Source: Woeseiaceae bacterium
GTDB taxonomy: Bacteria; Pseudomonadota; Gammaproteobacteria; Steroidobacterales; Woeseiaceae
Assembly (NCBI GenBank): GCA_024640315.1
Contig: JAHEFF010000002.1
Span: forward strand, 87,995 to 151,994
Direction: 5' to 3'
Length of the DNA stretch: 64,000 nucleotides
Shown here: piece by piece, positions 1 to 8,074 of the stretch
Position numbering within the stretch: position 1 is the stretch's first letter
How the letters are laid out: every line of letters starts with the position of its first letter
Translations under genes and position numbers: made by a program
Notes under the pieces: generated by a model
Database searches by the model: none
What the model saw: only the letters and a program-made list of their open reading frames with translations
What the model was told of the DNA's origin: nothing

Positions 1-1
1 G

Positions 2-802
2 CCGATCAAGCTGCTTTATTTCGCGATCATCGGGGCAGCGATTGTTCTGGCAATTATCGCCATTTCTTCAGTTCAGACCGTTGGAATCGTTCGCGGCATC
101 GGTATGGCGTTGCTCGGAACACTCTGGATCTGGATGTCCGGCATCATACTTTCAGAAGCGATTGGCAGAACTAATTGGTCGCCGTTATCCGGAATGACAC
201 TGATTGGTATCACGTTGCTGATCATCATGACGACGGGCATGGAACGTGGTGATTCAATTGTTGCCGCGATCATGGTCGGCGCGGCAACCTGTGTTGCGAT
301 GTCGCAGGCTACAGACCTGATGCTGGATCTGAAGACAGGTTACCTGGTCGGCGCGACGCCACGTATGCAACAGTTTGGGCAGTTCATCGGCGCATGGCTT
401 GGTCCCATCGTCGTTATTGCACTGATTTTTGTGCTTAACGAGGCCATGACACTGGGTAGCGAGGCGCTTCCGGCTCCGCAAGGCCAGGCTCTGGCCAGCA
501 TGGTCAATGGCATTCTTGGCGGAGACGTTCCGGTGGAGAAATACGCAGCCGGCGCCGTCCTTGGCGGCATACTGTCCGCCGTCATTGGCGGGCTTGGCAT
601 TACGGTTGGCCTTGGCTTCTATCTGCCATTCAATATCGTATTGACGTACTCGCTCGGAACACTTGGGCGTGAATTGTCAGATCGCTTCAAAGGAAAATCC
701 TGGAGCGAAAATGTCGGCATCCCGATTGCGGCGGGCCTCATCGTTGGCGAGGCCCTGGTCGGCGTCGGGCACGCCATCCACATTGTCCTGTCCGCAGCGT
801 AG
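2..802 (+). CDS. OPT family oligopeptide transporter, C-terminal part (5' end outside window)
   Basis: The frame is open from base 2, so this is the C-terminal ~266 residues of a longer protein; family members are usually 550-700 residues. It is very hydrophobic with several membrane segments. The motif TNWSPLSGMT, a hydrophobic stretch and then GKSWSENVGIPIAAGLIVGE near the C terminus are characteristic of the oligopeptide transporter (OPT/YSL) family, which imports peptides or metal chelates by proton symport. The internal ATG at 104 lies in the middle of a membrane segment and is not a real start. It is followed after 15 bases by a small membrane-anchored protein on the same strand. The substrate cannot be told. 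Confidence 0.85.
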   Translation, partial: PIKLLYFAIIGAAIVLAIIAISSVQTVGIVRGIGMALLGTLWIWMSGIILSEAIGRTNWSPLSGMTLIGITLLIIMTTGMERGDSIVAAIMVGAATCVAMSQATDLMLDLKTGYLVGATPRMQQFGQFIGAWLGPIVVIALIFVLNEAMTLGSEALPAPQGQALASMVNGILGGDVPVEKYAAGAVLGGILSAVIGGLGITVGLGFYLPFNIVLTYSLGTLGRELSDRFKGKSWSENVGIPIAAGLIVGEALVGVGHAIHIVLSAA

Positions 803-817
803 CGGCGAGGTAGCAAC

Positions 818-1354
818 ATGAAGAACATTGGATTTCTTTTGCTGGTGGCAGGCTTTCTCGGCGGCGCATATTCCACTGCACTCGATACCGAGGTGACCAA
901 CTGGACACTTTTTGTTCCGGCTGCATTGGCGGCAATAATCGGTGTCATGATTCTGAAACGGCAGGCAAGCGGCGAAGCGACGTCCGAACATGTCCTGACA
1001 GAAAATCGCGCCGAGCTGACCGATTCTTTGTCGAAAATAGTCCACAACCTGGATGAATTGATCGGCGCAGGCGACTCGATAAGCATTGACCAGCTTCGCG
1101 ATGAAATTGACGAACGGCTGCGCAATGACCTACGGCGTTTCGCCGAGGCCCGGGAAAGCCTCATACATTTGTTCAGTTTGCAGACTTACGCAGACATCAT
1201 GAGTGAGTTCGCCGCTGGCGAGCGCTATGTAAACCGCGTTTGGTCGGCCTCGGCGGACGGCTACAACCACGAGGCAAGAACCTACCTCAAAAAAGCGGTA
1301 ATTCAGTTTCGTGAAGCAAGCCAGCAGCTGGCAGCGGTTGCGCGTTCAGATTAA
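818..1354 (+). CDS. Small membrane-anchored protein downstream of OPT transporter
   Basis: A 178-residue protein of no family I recognise with certainty. It has two hydrophobic segments (about residues 4-20 and 30-46), then a soluble, charged, mostly helical region of ~130 residues with a probable coiled-coil stretch around 65-110. The start at 818 follows a GAGG-like ribosome site (gcgaggtag). It lies 15 bases after the OPT gene, so both are likely cotranscribed and it may be an accessory subunit of the transporter; that is inference from position. It ends flush against the convergent NERD-domain gene. Confidence 0.7.
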   Translation: MKNIGFLLLVAGFLGGAYSTALDTEVTNWTLFVPAALAAIIGVMILKRQASGEATSEHVLTENRAELTDSLSKIVHNLDELIGAGDSISIDQLRDEIDERLRNDLRRFAEARESLIHLFSLQTYADIMSEFAAGERYVNRVWSASADGYNHEARTYLKKAVIQFREASQQLAAVARSD

Positions 1355-2218
1355 CTAGCGAAAACGAGTGCAGCGTTCGGTCAGCAGCTTCTGAATTGCG
1401 GCGACGTCTTCGTTCATCAAATAATCGTTCTGGTCTTTCCAGCCTGTCAGCATGGCCAGGTTGCGCTCGTTGACCACCAGGTAGTCCGCGCTTTCCTGCA
1501 ACTCCACTTCCCATCCGGGAATCGCAATGACCGATCGAATACGAACGTCGTGCCCGGTGACCTTGCGAAGTTCCCGGGCAAGTTGCCGAGATTTGGCGCC
1601 GCTCCTGGCGACCGAAACCGCCTCGTTTCCAGGCGCAAACATAAGTTGATCGCCCTTCAATCGGACCCTGTTGTCCTTTGATGGCTGTCGTGCGATGACA
1701 CTGATGGCATAGATCCCCTGTAGTCCGACGACGACATTGTCAATCGTGTCGTCCAGGCAGGAAACGTCATGAAACACGCGATTGCTATGCGACGTCAGTT
1801 TCTGCAGAGAATGTCCCGTTGCCATGTTTGCGTCGCGGACAAAGAGCAGTCTGCGACGTTCCAGGAAAATTCGGATCAGTCGGTAGAGAACAGCACCTGC
1901 CGCAATAATCAGCACAACGAGAACGATGATCAATTGCCAGGCTGGCACATCATCGAAGATTCCGGTGGGTGGTAGCAGATATGAAATGCAAAAGATGACG
2001 GTGAAGACCAGCGCCGAAACAAGGTAGACGGATTGTTCCCGACCGAGTTTTTCATGTTCATCACGAAATCTTTGGGCGGGCTCGCGCATGATGCTCTGCG
2101 GGAAGCGCGTGGTGGCGGCGGCTTGAGTAAATGTCGTCCAGGACCTGATGACGAGCAGGAATATTGTGGCACTGACTAGTGCAATCGTTGCTGCGCCGCT
2201 TAGTACAGTCAGATCCAT
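1355..2218 (-). CDS. Membrane protein with C-terminal NERD-like domain
   Basis: Translation from the ATG at 2218 gives 287 residues: a membrane segment near the N terminus (about 5-25), two more in the middle (about 60-115), then a soluble C-terminal half. The segment VFHDVSCLDDTIDNVVVGLQ followed by GIYAISVIA resembles the core of the NERD (nuclease-related) domain, where an Asp in a DhDHhh-type strand precedes a Gly-containing strand. The usual Glu/Lys of the ExK motif is not clearly present, so nuclease activity is doubtful. The reading frame continues upstream to 2329, but that would place a perfect CRP-like palindrome inside the gene; 2218 is preferred. It diverges from the DUF2799 lipoprotein gene. 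Confidence 0.65.
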   Translation of the reverse strand: MDLTVLSGAATIALVSATIFLLVIRSWTTFTQAAATTRFPQSIMREPAQRFRDEHEKLGREQSVYLVSALVFTVIFCISYLLPPTGIFDDVPAWQLIIVLVVLIIAAGAVLYRLIRIFLERRRLLFVRDANMATGHSLQKLTSHSNRVFHDVSCLDDTIDNVVVGLQGIYAISVIARQPSKDNRVRLKGDQLMFAPGNEAVSVARSGAKSRQLARELRKVTGHDVRIRSVIAIPGWEVELQESADYLVVNERNLAMLTGWKDQNDYLMNEDVAAIQKLLTERCTRFR

Positions 2219-2256
2219 CTGGCCAGAATCCTGCGAAATCTGTTCGGGAGAAATGC

Positions 2257-2300
2257 AATTTAGCGTCCGACGTGGCGCTTTCACTGTGACCTGGGTCACA
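2257..2300 (-). promoter_or_regulatory. CRP-like site plus -10-like element for the NERD gene
   Basis: A perfect TGTGA-N6-TCACA palindrome occupies 2285-2300. Reading on the minus strand, 20 bases later comes GCTAAATT (2264-2257), whose TAAATT can serve as a -10 box. The palindrome centre lies about 30 bases upstream of the -10, which fits a class II CRP-activated promoter with the activator over the -35 region; no -35 consensus is needed or seen. The site is 67-82 bases before the chosen start codon of the NERD gene. A second, similarly arranged site serves the opposite direction (2357-2400). Confidence 0.6.
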
Positions 2301-2356
2301 TTGACGGGTTTCCGGAGGCCCTGAAACATCTGGCCTCTGCGGATGTCCCGGCGTTA

Positions 2357-2400
2357 CGTGAAGCTGATCACAGTCGATTTCCCAAGCGCGCTGCTAATTT
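2357..2400 (+). promoter_or_regulatory. CRP-like site plus -10-like element for the DUF2799 lipoprotein gene
   Basis: CGTGA-N6-TCACA at 2357-2372 matches the CRP half-site consensus at nine of ten positions. Twenty bases downstream is GCTAATTT (2393-2400), a plausible -10, giving exactly the same site-to-box spacing as the divergent promoter at 2257-2300. The lipoprotein ATG follows at 2451. The matched geometry of the two promoters is the main support; no binding can be shown from sequence. Confidence 0.55.
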
Positions 2401-2450
2401 AGCGTGGGTCAATTACCTGAAGCCTCTGGCTTCACATAGCGGAGCGCAAG

Positions 2451-3083
2451 ATGAATAGCAGACTGGCAGGCATAATTTCGATCGCTGCACTACTCGCTTT
2501 GAGCGGCTGTGCGTCGATGAGCGCCGATGAGTGCGCCATGAGCGACTGGCACACGATCGGATACGAAGATGGTGCGATGGGTTATACAGCGGATCAATTA
2601 GGCAATCGTCGTAAAGCATGCGCCAAACATGGTGTTGCGCCGGATTTTGAAGCTTACAAGGCCGGCCGCAGTGAAGGATTGCGGCAGTACTGCCAGCCAT
2701 CGCGTGGCTTCAATGTCGGCGCCAGCGGCGCGCGGTACAACGGCGTGTGTCCTGGTGACATGGAGCCGGATTTTGTCGACGCCTACAATTCCGGGCACAA
2801 ACTCTACAACCTGCGTTCCAGTGTGAATTCGGCGAATTACCAGATTAATGCGAGGAAGGCAGAGCTTGAGAAAACCGAAGATCGAATCCGCCAGGTTGAG
2901 GCAGATCTTATCAGCAGCGAAACGTCCGCCCAGGACAGGGTGCTGTTGCTTGTCGATCTGAAAGACCTGGCCGAAAGGACAGGGGAGCTTGACGCGGAGA
3001 TCGTTGAGCTGGTCGAGGAGCGTGCTGTTCATGAGCTGCAGCTCGCTCAATACGAGGCAATGATTGCCGACGCCAATTACTAA
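2451..3083 (+). CDS. DUF2799 domain lipoprotein
   Basis: A 210-residue predicted lipoprotein. The signal peptide ends in a lipobox with Cys20 (LALSGC). Residues ~25-115 contain the DUF2799 pattern: a WHTIGYEDG segment, then a repeat of short blocks with conserved Cys, Tyr and Gly (HGVAPDFEAYKAGRSEG, QYC, YNGVCP) and GHKLYN. After it comes a helical, charged coiled-coil tail (~120-205), longer than in minimal DUF2799 proteins. Function is unknown; an outer-membrane or periplasmic envelope role is inferred from the lipobox. The gene has its own putative CRP-type promoter and its own terminator 20 bases after the stop, so it is probably monocistronic. Confidence 0.85.
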   Translation: MNSRLAGIISIAALLALSGCASMSADECAMSDWHTIGYEDGAMGYTADQLGNRRKACAKHGVAPDFEAYKAGRSEGLRQYCQPSRGFNVGASGARYNGVCPGDMEPDFVDAYNSGHKLYNLRSSVNSANYQINARKAELEKTEDRIRQVEADLISSETSAQDRVLLLVDLKDLAERTGELDAEIVELVEERAVHELQLAQYEAMIADANY

Positions 3084-3102
3084 TTGGCACGCAATCGATA
3101 TG

Positions 3103-3132
3103 GGGTCGCAGACCTGGTCTGCGGCCCTTTTT
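3103..3132 (+). terminator. Rho-independent terminator after DUF2799 gene
   Basis: A 10-bp stem (3103-3112 with 3118-3127, one G-T pair) with a 5-base loop is followed immediately by TTTTT at 3128-3132. It points in the + direction and sits between two convergent genes, 20 bases after one stop codon and 5 bases before the other. There is no comparable T tract on the minus strand. Confidence 0.85.
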
Positions 3133-3137
3133 ACTTT

Positions 3138-3554
3138 CTAGGTGAAGAAATCGTCGGGTGGCTCATCCCGACGCTCGCGACCTTTGCGTTTTTCCGCTTC
3201 ATAACTGCCGGTCGATCCGCCGCCAAATCCCGGCGTATATGGATTACGACGGTCGTCTCCGGCACGCCTGTCAGCGTGATGCACGAACTTGCAGTTGCAT
3301 TCCAGTACATCGCAGCCGGCCAGAGGTATTTTCGGTGCGGCACCGGACAGGAAACGCCTGCCCTTCATGTCCTTTGCTGCAGCACATGCGTTGTTCGAAT
3401 ATTTGATTGAGACCGCGTGGAACTTGCTGTTTGGCTTGGTGCCGGCCTTGCGACGCTCGTCCGGGCGTTTGTTTTCCCTGGTGCCACGACTCCTGATGAA
3501 CAGGTACAGCACGATCAATGCCGCAACTGCGATCATACTGGTTACGACTGCCAT
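3138..3554 (-). CDS. Small membrane-anchored Cys/His-rich protein of unknown function
   Basis: A 138-residue protein with one N-terminal membrane segment (about residues 3-20), a basic linker, and a compact soluble part with conserved-looking Cys and His: NACAAAKDMKG, then GCDVLECNCKFVHHADRR followed by AGDDRR. The C-x4-C-x-C-x3-HH spacing could bind a metal. I recall such DRR-rich short proteins as hypothetical proteins in Gammaproteobacteria but know no function. The start at 3554 has a good ribosome site (AAGGGAG, 7 bases upstream). It lies upstream of an AT-rich intergenic stretch (3660-3720) that probably carries its promoter. Confidence 0.7.
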   Translation of the reverse strand: MAVVTSMIAVAALIVLYLFIRSRGTRENKRPDERRKAGTKPNSKFHAVSIKYSNNACAAAKDMKGRRFLSGAAPKIPLAGCDVLECNCKFVHHADRRAGDDRRNPYTPGFGGGSTGSYEAEKRKGRERRDEPPDDFFT

Positions 3555-3717
3555 ACTCGCTCCCTTGAACCCCGACTCCGCGCCTGCACACTACTGTAGC
3601 TTTATCCGGGTTGCATCGCACCTGTCATGGCGACATATTGCGCCGTGTCGAGGAGGAAAAGTGACCTATAAATAGGTTTAAAAACATAGTGTTATATTAT
3701 AAATCTAATGTTAAATA

Positions 3718-6018
3718 TTACTTCGGTGTGAGATCGATTCTGAATGCCTGATGTTCCAGTACTTTCTCACGACTGTAAAGCAACGGGAAAGAGCGATCCT
3801 CCGCCCAGCCTTGTAAAAGGTTGTCATAAAACGGTGAGCGGGGGTCACCCGATTGTCCAGGTACATTGGTCATCGTCGCGGCATCCCAGTTGCCGACATC
3901 AAGGACCTGGCGGTAAGAAGCGCCATGGTCTACGCGGAGTGCAGGCGAATAAAAGGAAGTGTTGTTGGTCGTATGCATACTCCCGCCGCGCGGGTAGGTC
4001 GGGTATGCCATTTGTTCCGCCAGTTCACCGCTGGCGAGGTGCAGAAGCGGGTGCGTGAAACGGGTTCGGTGTATGGAACCCCAGGCCCACACGGACGGGT
4101 CGTCACCCAATACGGTGCTGGCGTCAGCGTACGCAGCATCAAGCGTGGGTCCGATTAGCTCGATAAAGTTCGGCTGTGCCAGTAACTCAATCAGCTCACG
4201 ATGGTCGATCGAAGCGACGAGTCCCGGCTCCTCAGGTAACAGCTCGACCGCTATCGCGGGTCGCAAGTGCCGGTACATCCAGATCATATAAAGTGCACCC
4301 GGCCCGGAGTCCAGGGAGAGTACGCCGTCCCAGGATTTCAACATGCGAGCGGCCGGCCCCGACAATGTGTCGGGGATCCGGCGAATGATTTCAGGAGCGA
4401 GCAGAGATTGGTAATCTCTTTGCAGCACGGTTGAATCATTGAGGCCGTATGTCCGTTTTTCCTCCAGGAATTGCCACATCCGCGTATAACGCCAGGGTTC
4501 GACCCATTCGAATCCCATCGGGTACTGATTGATTGGGTAATTGGCCGGCAGGTTCATCGAATTTGCAGTACCGGTGAAACCGCGCGCCGGATTGTATTCG
4601 ACCGGCAATACGTCCATGTCATGGAACCCGTCCCATTCATAGCGGCCATCTCCCGGCACTGGCAACAGGCCGTCCCAGTTCGGCCGATTGGGAAACAGAC
4701 CGGCCGGCTTGTAGCCTATGTTGCCCTCAACATCCGCGTATACCTGGTTTTCGGACGGTGCGCCCCAACGATTCAGCGCACCGAGGAACTCACGCCAGTT
4801 GGCGGCTCGCATGTATTCGACGCTGCCGAAGTACGGCGCCATGCCAGGCTCCAGCCATCCGGCGCGCACGGCGAAGGCCTTTTCTTCATTTTCGTAGATA
4901 ACAGGTCCATGGCGAGTGAACGACATTGCGATAGTCGAATCAGCCTGGCCGCGTACTTTGACTTTCTCAGTGACCGTACGGAACGACAGCCAGCTATCGC
5001 CATAACGGTATTTGTTGCCTTGCTTCTCGTAGACGTACAGATCTTCCTGGTCAATGGAGAATATTGTCAGACCGAATGCGATGCGGTCATTGTGGCCGAT
5101 GGATATGCCAGGCAACGAAGGTTCGCCGGCGCCGATGACATTCATGCCCGGGGCAACGAGATGAGAGATATAGCGCAAAGAAGGAACCGAGTGCCCGCGA
5201 TGGGGATCGTTTGCGAGGATTGGGCGACCGGTTGACGTACGCGATGGCGAGATTACCCAGTTGTTGCTGCCATCCAGCCGGTTCTGAAGCTCGAAATCGG
5301 GGCTGGATCTGGCCGCTGCCTGATCCGGAAAAGTGACGCCGGAACGCGCCAGGGAGTAAGTTCGAAGAACGTCAGCCGGTATCTCGCAGGGATCGAGTCC
5401 GTCCGGGATCTCCGTCGTCCAATCCGGTTCGAGCCTGGTCCAGATTGCGGCGGTGTCCAGGTCGGCAAGGCAGGCGATCCTGGCACGCCCGACTTCGTTG
5501 CCTACATTCCGGAGCAGCCCATGACTGCGAATCCTGACGACATCAGCCGCATGCCAGCGGGCGGGTTCGTAACCAAGAAGTCCGAATTCGGGCGGCATCA
5601 GCTCCGGATTGGTGCCGATCAAGTCAATGTAGGCGTTTATGCCGGCTGTGAATGATTCTGCGATCTTTTTGGCGTCCGACCCATAGGCGAGCCACTCGCG
5701 GTACATGTCACCGCGATACATAAAGAGACGATTGGCGCGATCCTGTTCGACGTAGTCCTCACCGAAGACTTCTGATAAATGCCCGAGACCGCGGCGACGC
5801 CAGGTGTCGATCTGCCACAGGCGATCGCGGGCCGCATTGAATCCCTGCACAAAGAATGCGTCGTAGTGCGTATTTGCATAGATGTGCGGTACGCCCCATT
5901 CATCGACAATTATGTCGGCGGGTTTCTCCAGGCCACTGACCGCATAGGACCTGTCCTGTGCCGCTGCCGTAGCGGCCAGCAGGGCCGCCGTAAAGAACAC
6001 CGGTATTGTGGATTTCAT
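3718..6018 (-). CDS. Penicillin acylase family protein (Ntn hydrolase), secreted
   Basis: A 766-residue precursor of the penicillin amidase / acyl-homoserine lactone acylase family. A Sec signal peptide ends near Ala20 (TAAA-QD). The catalytic motif DGSNNW places the N-terminal nucleophile at Ser251, where autoproteolysis would split an alpha chain (~230 residues after signal removal) from a beta chain (~516). The N-terminal block DEWGVPHIYANT and AARDRLWQ, and the beta-chain motif PILANDPH, are family hallmarks. Known members cleave beta-lactam side chains, acyl-homoserine lactones or other N-acyl amides in the periplasm; the substrate here cannot be told. The ATG at 6018 overlaps the TGA of the HAD gene (ATGA), so the two are translationally coupled. 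Confidence 0.92.
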   Translation of the reverse strand: MKSTIPVFFTAALLAATAAAQDRSYAVSGLEKPADIIVDEWGVPHIYANTHYDAFFVQGFNAARDRLWQIDTWRRRGLGHLSEVFGEDYVEQDRANRLFMYRGDMYREWLAYGSDAKKIAESFTAGINAYIDLIGTNPELMPPEFGLLGYEPARWHAADVVRIRSHGLLRNVGNEVGRARIACLADLDTAAIWTRLEPDWTTEIPDGLDPCEIPADVLRTYSLARSGVTFPDQAAARSSPDFELQNRLDGSNNWVISPSRTSTGRPILANDPHRGHSVPSLRYISHLVAPGMNVIGAGEPSLPGISIGHNDRIAFGLTIFSIDQEDLYVYEKQGNKYRYGDSWLSFRTVTEKVKVRGQADSTIAMSFTRHGPVIYENEEKAFAVRAGWLEPGMAPYFGSVEYMRAANWREFLGALNRWGAPSENQVYADVEGNIGYKPAGLFPNRPNWDGLLPVPGDGRYEWDGFHDMDVLPVEYNPARGFTGTANSMNLPANYPINQYPMGFEWVEPWRYTRMWQFLEEKRTYGLNDSTVLQRDYQSLLAPEIIRRIPDTLSGPAARMLKSWDGVLSLDSGPGALYMIWMYRHLRPAIAVELLPEEPGLVASIDHRELIELLAQPNFIELIGPTLDAAYADASTVLGDDPSVWAWGSIHRTRFTHPLLHLASGELAEQMAYPTYPRGGSMHTTNNTSFYSPALRVDHGASYRQVLDVGNWDAATMTNVPGQSGDPRSPFYDNLLQGWAEDRSFPLLYSREKVLEHQAFRIDLTPK

Positions 6019-6677
6019 AAGTACAGCTCCAGTAATTCCTGAGGCGCATGGACGAGGTGGTCCGGCCGTGCGTTTTCAAGCTCGTCAATGTCGCCGAAGC
6101 CCCAACTTACCCCGGTGGAGCGGATTCCATTGATTTTTGCAGCTTCAATGTCGACCGCCCGATCGCCGATCATGACCGCGCTGGCGGCATCGATACCGCC
6201 GCAAACGAGGCGCTCCAGTTGCATGAATTTCTTGATGTGAACGTCTCCGCCATCGACAAATTCAAAATAAGATCCAAGCCCGAACATGTCGACAATCTTC
6301 ACGGCATAGTCGGCCCGCTTGGACGTGCAAACGCCCATTCGGTAGCCGCCGGTAGCCAGTGCTTCGAGCGACTCCGGGATGCACGGGTAAATTATGTTTT
6401 CGGCGAATCCGACGTCAGCATATCGCTCGCGGTACCTGTCGATCAGCTCAATCATTCGGCCTTCGGGAAGCGTGCCCAAAAAGTGTTCGAATATTTCGGC
6501 GAGCGGCGGGCCGATCATTTGCCGAACGTCGTCTGACGTGACCGCTTCGTAGCCGAACGACTCGAGCGCAAAATTAATGCATCGGGAAATCCCGACGGAC
6601 GGATCACTAATAGTGCCATCCAGATCGAATATCAGTGTTCGATGCTTCACACACAACAGAGTAAAGGGGGCGTGCAT
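6015..6677 (-). CDS. HAD-superfamily phosphatase (phosphoglycolate-phosphatase-like)
   Basis: A 220-residue cytoplasmic HAD hydrolase. Motif I is FDLDGT (Asp18 nucleophile, Asp20 acid/base), motif II is CTSK, a Lys follows in HIKKF, and motif IV is GDRAVD. The helical cap between motifs I and II is of the small C1 type, as in Gph/PpaX-like phosphatases of sugar or glycolate phosphates. It is first in a two-gene operon with the penicillin-acylase gene. The start is uncertain: ATG at 6677 has no clear ribosome site, and a GTG ten codons in (6650) would also leave motif I intact. Confidence 0.85.
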   Translation of the reverse strand: MHAPFTLLCVKHRTLIFDLDGTISDPSVGISRCINFALESFGYEAVTSDDVRQMIGPPLAEIFEHFLGTLPEGRMIELIDRYRERYADVGFAENIIYPCIPESLEALATGGYRMGVCTSKRADYAVKIVDMFGLGSYFEFVDGGDVHIKKFMQLERLVCGGIDAASAVMIGDRAVDIEAAKINGIRSTGVSWGFGDIDELENARPDHLVHAPQELLELYL

Positions 6678-6778
6678 TACAAGTCAAAACGGTGTGGCCA
6701 GCGCAGGTCGTCTTCGGCTAGCGGCATCAACCTGTTTCAGGTATCGTCGCCGGGTCTCCGCAAAAAAAAGAGCAAAAA

Positions 6779-8074
6779 ATGAAGAGACCTTCCGGTTTAC
6801 TTACAACACTGTTCCTGATGGCGGCTGCCGTTGCGTCCGCAGAACCGACTGCTTTCGTCGGCGCTACCATCATGCCCGTGGCGGATGCGCCGATCGATAA
6901 TGGTGTGCTGGTGATCGACGGTGGCAAGATTGTCGCTATCGGCGCTGGCGTTCGCGTACCAAGAAACGCAGAAGTTGTCGATGTCGCTGGCAAGGTGATC
7001 GTGCCGGGCTTTGTCGATACCCACAGCCACATCGGAGAGCCAGCCGGTGCGGACCGATCTTCGCCGATTCAACCGGAAGCGAGGGTGCTCGATTCAATTA
7101 ATGTGCGCGACGCCGGCTTTAAGCGGGCGTTGGCAGGGGGAATTACAACCGTCAACCTGATGTCTGGTTCGGGTCACCTCATGAGTGGTCAGACGATCTA
7201 CGTCAAGTTGCGGGAAGGTAACTCGATCGAATCGATTGCCTACAAAAAAGACGACGGTAGCGTCGATGGCGGGATGAAAATGGCCAATGGCACAAATCCC
7301 CGTCGTGATCCCCCATTCCCCGGAACGCGGGGCAAGTCAGCCGCGCTGGTTCGCCAGAAATATGTTGCGGCCCAGGAATACATGGCAAAAATAGAACGCG
7401 CCGACGGTGATGCGGAGAAGATGCCGGAGCGTGACCTGGCCATGGAAGCGCTGGTCGAAGTACTGAACGGCGAGCGAATTGTCCATCATCACACTCATCG
7501 CCATGACGATATTCTCACTGTGCTGAGGCTGCAGCAGGAGTTTGGATTTCGTGTTGTGCTGCATCACGTCAGCGAGGCGCATCGGGTCGCTAAGGAAATA
7601 GCCGCTGCCAATGCGCCGGTTTCCCTGATTATGATCGACAGCCCCGGTGGAAAACTGGAAGCGCAGTACATCGACTTTGAAAACGCGCCGGCGCTTGAGC
7701 GGGCGGGAGCGAACGTCGGTTTTCATACCGACGACTACATTACTGACTCACGGCTATTCATGCGCATGGCAGCACTTGGCGTGCGTGCCGGAATGTCGCG
7801 TGAGACAGCACTACGCGCGCTCACACTCGCGGGCGCCGAAATGCTCGACCTCGATGATCGTATTGGCACGCTGGAGCGTGGTAAGGATGCCGACTTCGTC
7901 ATACTGTCGGGAGACCCGCTGAGCGTCTACACACGTGTGCAGGAAACCTGGGTCGAAGGTGTGAAACGATTTGATCTCGATGATCCTGACGACAGGGCCG
8001 TCGCGGAAGGTGGCTTTGGCGCATTACAACCATCGTTTGTTCATGAGTTCCACGGCTACGAGGAGGGTCACTGA
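6779..8074 (+). CDS. Secreted amidohydrolase, metal ligands intact
   Basis: A 431-residue amidohydrolase-superfamily protein of the imidazolonepropionase-like group with a Sec signal peptide (cleavage near Ala21). The metal-binding set is present: HxH at His82/His84 on strand 1, His in HHHTHRHDD (~240/242), His in LHHVSEAH (~262/263), and Asp318 in FHTDD. The C-terminal ADFVILSGDPL segment is the usual closing beta-sandwich strand. Relatives hydrolyse cyclic amides, dipeptides or related C-N bonds; substrate unknown. The gene overlaps the start of a paralogue (TGATG), which lacks several of these ligands, so the two may form one enzyme. Confidence 0.9.
   Translation: MKRPSGLLTTLFLMAAAVASAEPTAFVGATIMPVADAPIDNGVLVIDGGKIVAIGAGVRVPRNAEVVDVAGKVIVPGFVDTHSHIGEPAGADRSSPIQPEARVLDSINVRDAGFKRALAGGITTVNLMSGSGHLMSGQTIYVKLREGNSIESIAYKKDDGSVDGGMKMANGTNPRRDPPFPGTRGKSAALVRQKYVAAQEYMAKIERADGDAEKMPERDLAMEALVEVLNGERIVHHHTHRHDDILTVLRLQQEFGFRVVLHHVSEAHRVAKEIAAANAPVSLIMIDSPGGKLEAQYIDFENAPALERAGANVGFHTDDYITDSRLFMRMAALGVRAGMSRETALRALTLAGAEMLDLDDRIGTLERGKDADFVILSGDPLSVYTRVQETWVEGVKRFDLDDPDDRAVAEGGFGALQPSFVHEFHGYEEGH

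Noticed and set aside
4471..5235. 254-codon + strand frame inside the penicillin acylase gene
   Set aside because: Antisense to a clear acylase with intact catalytic motif; no ribosome site or known family.
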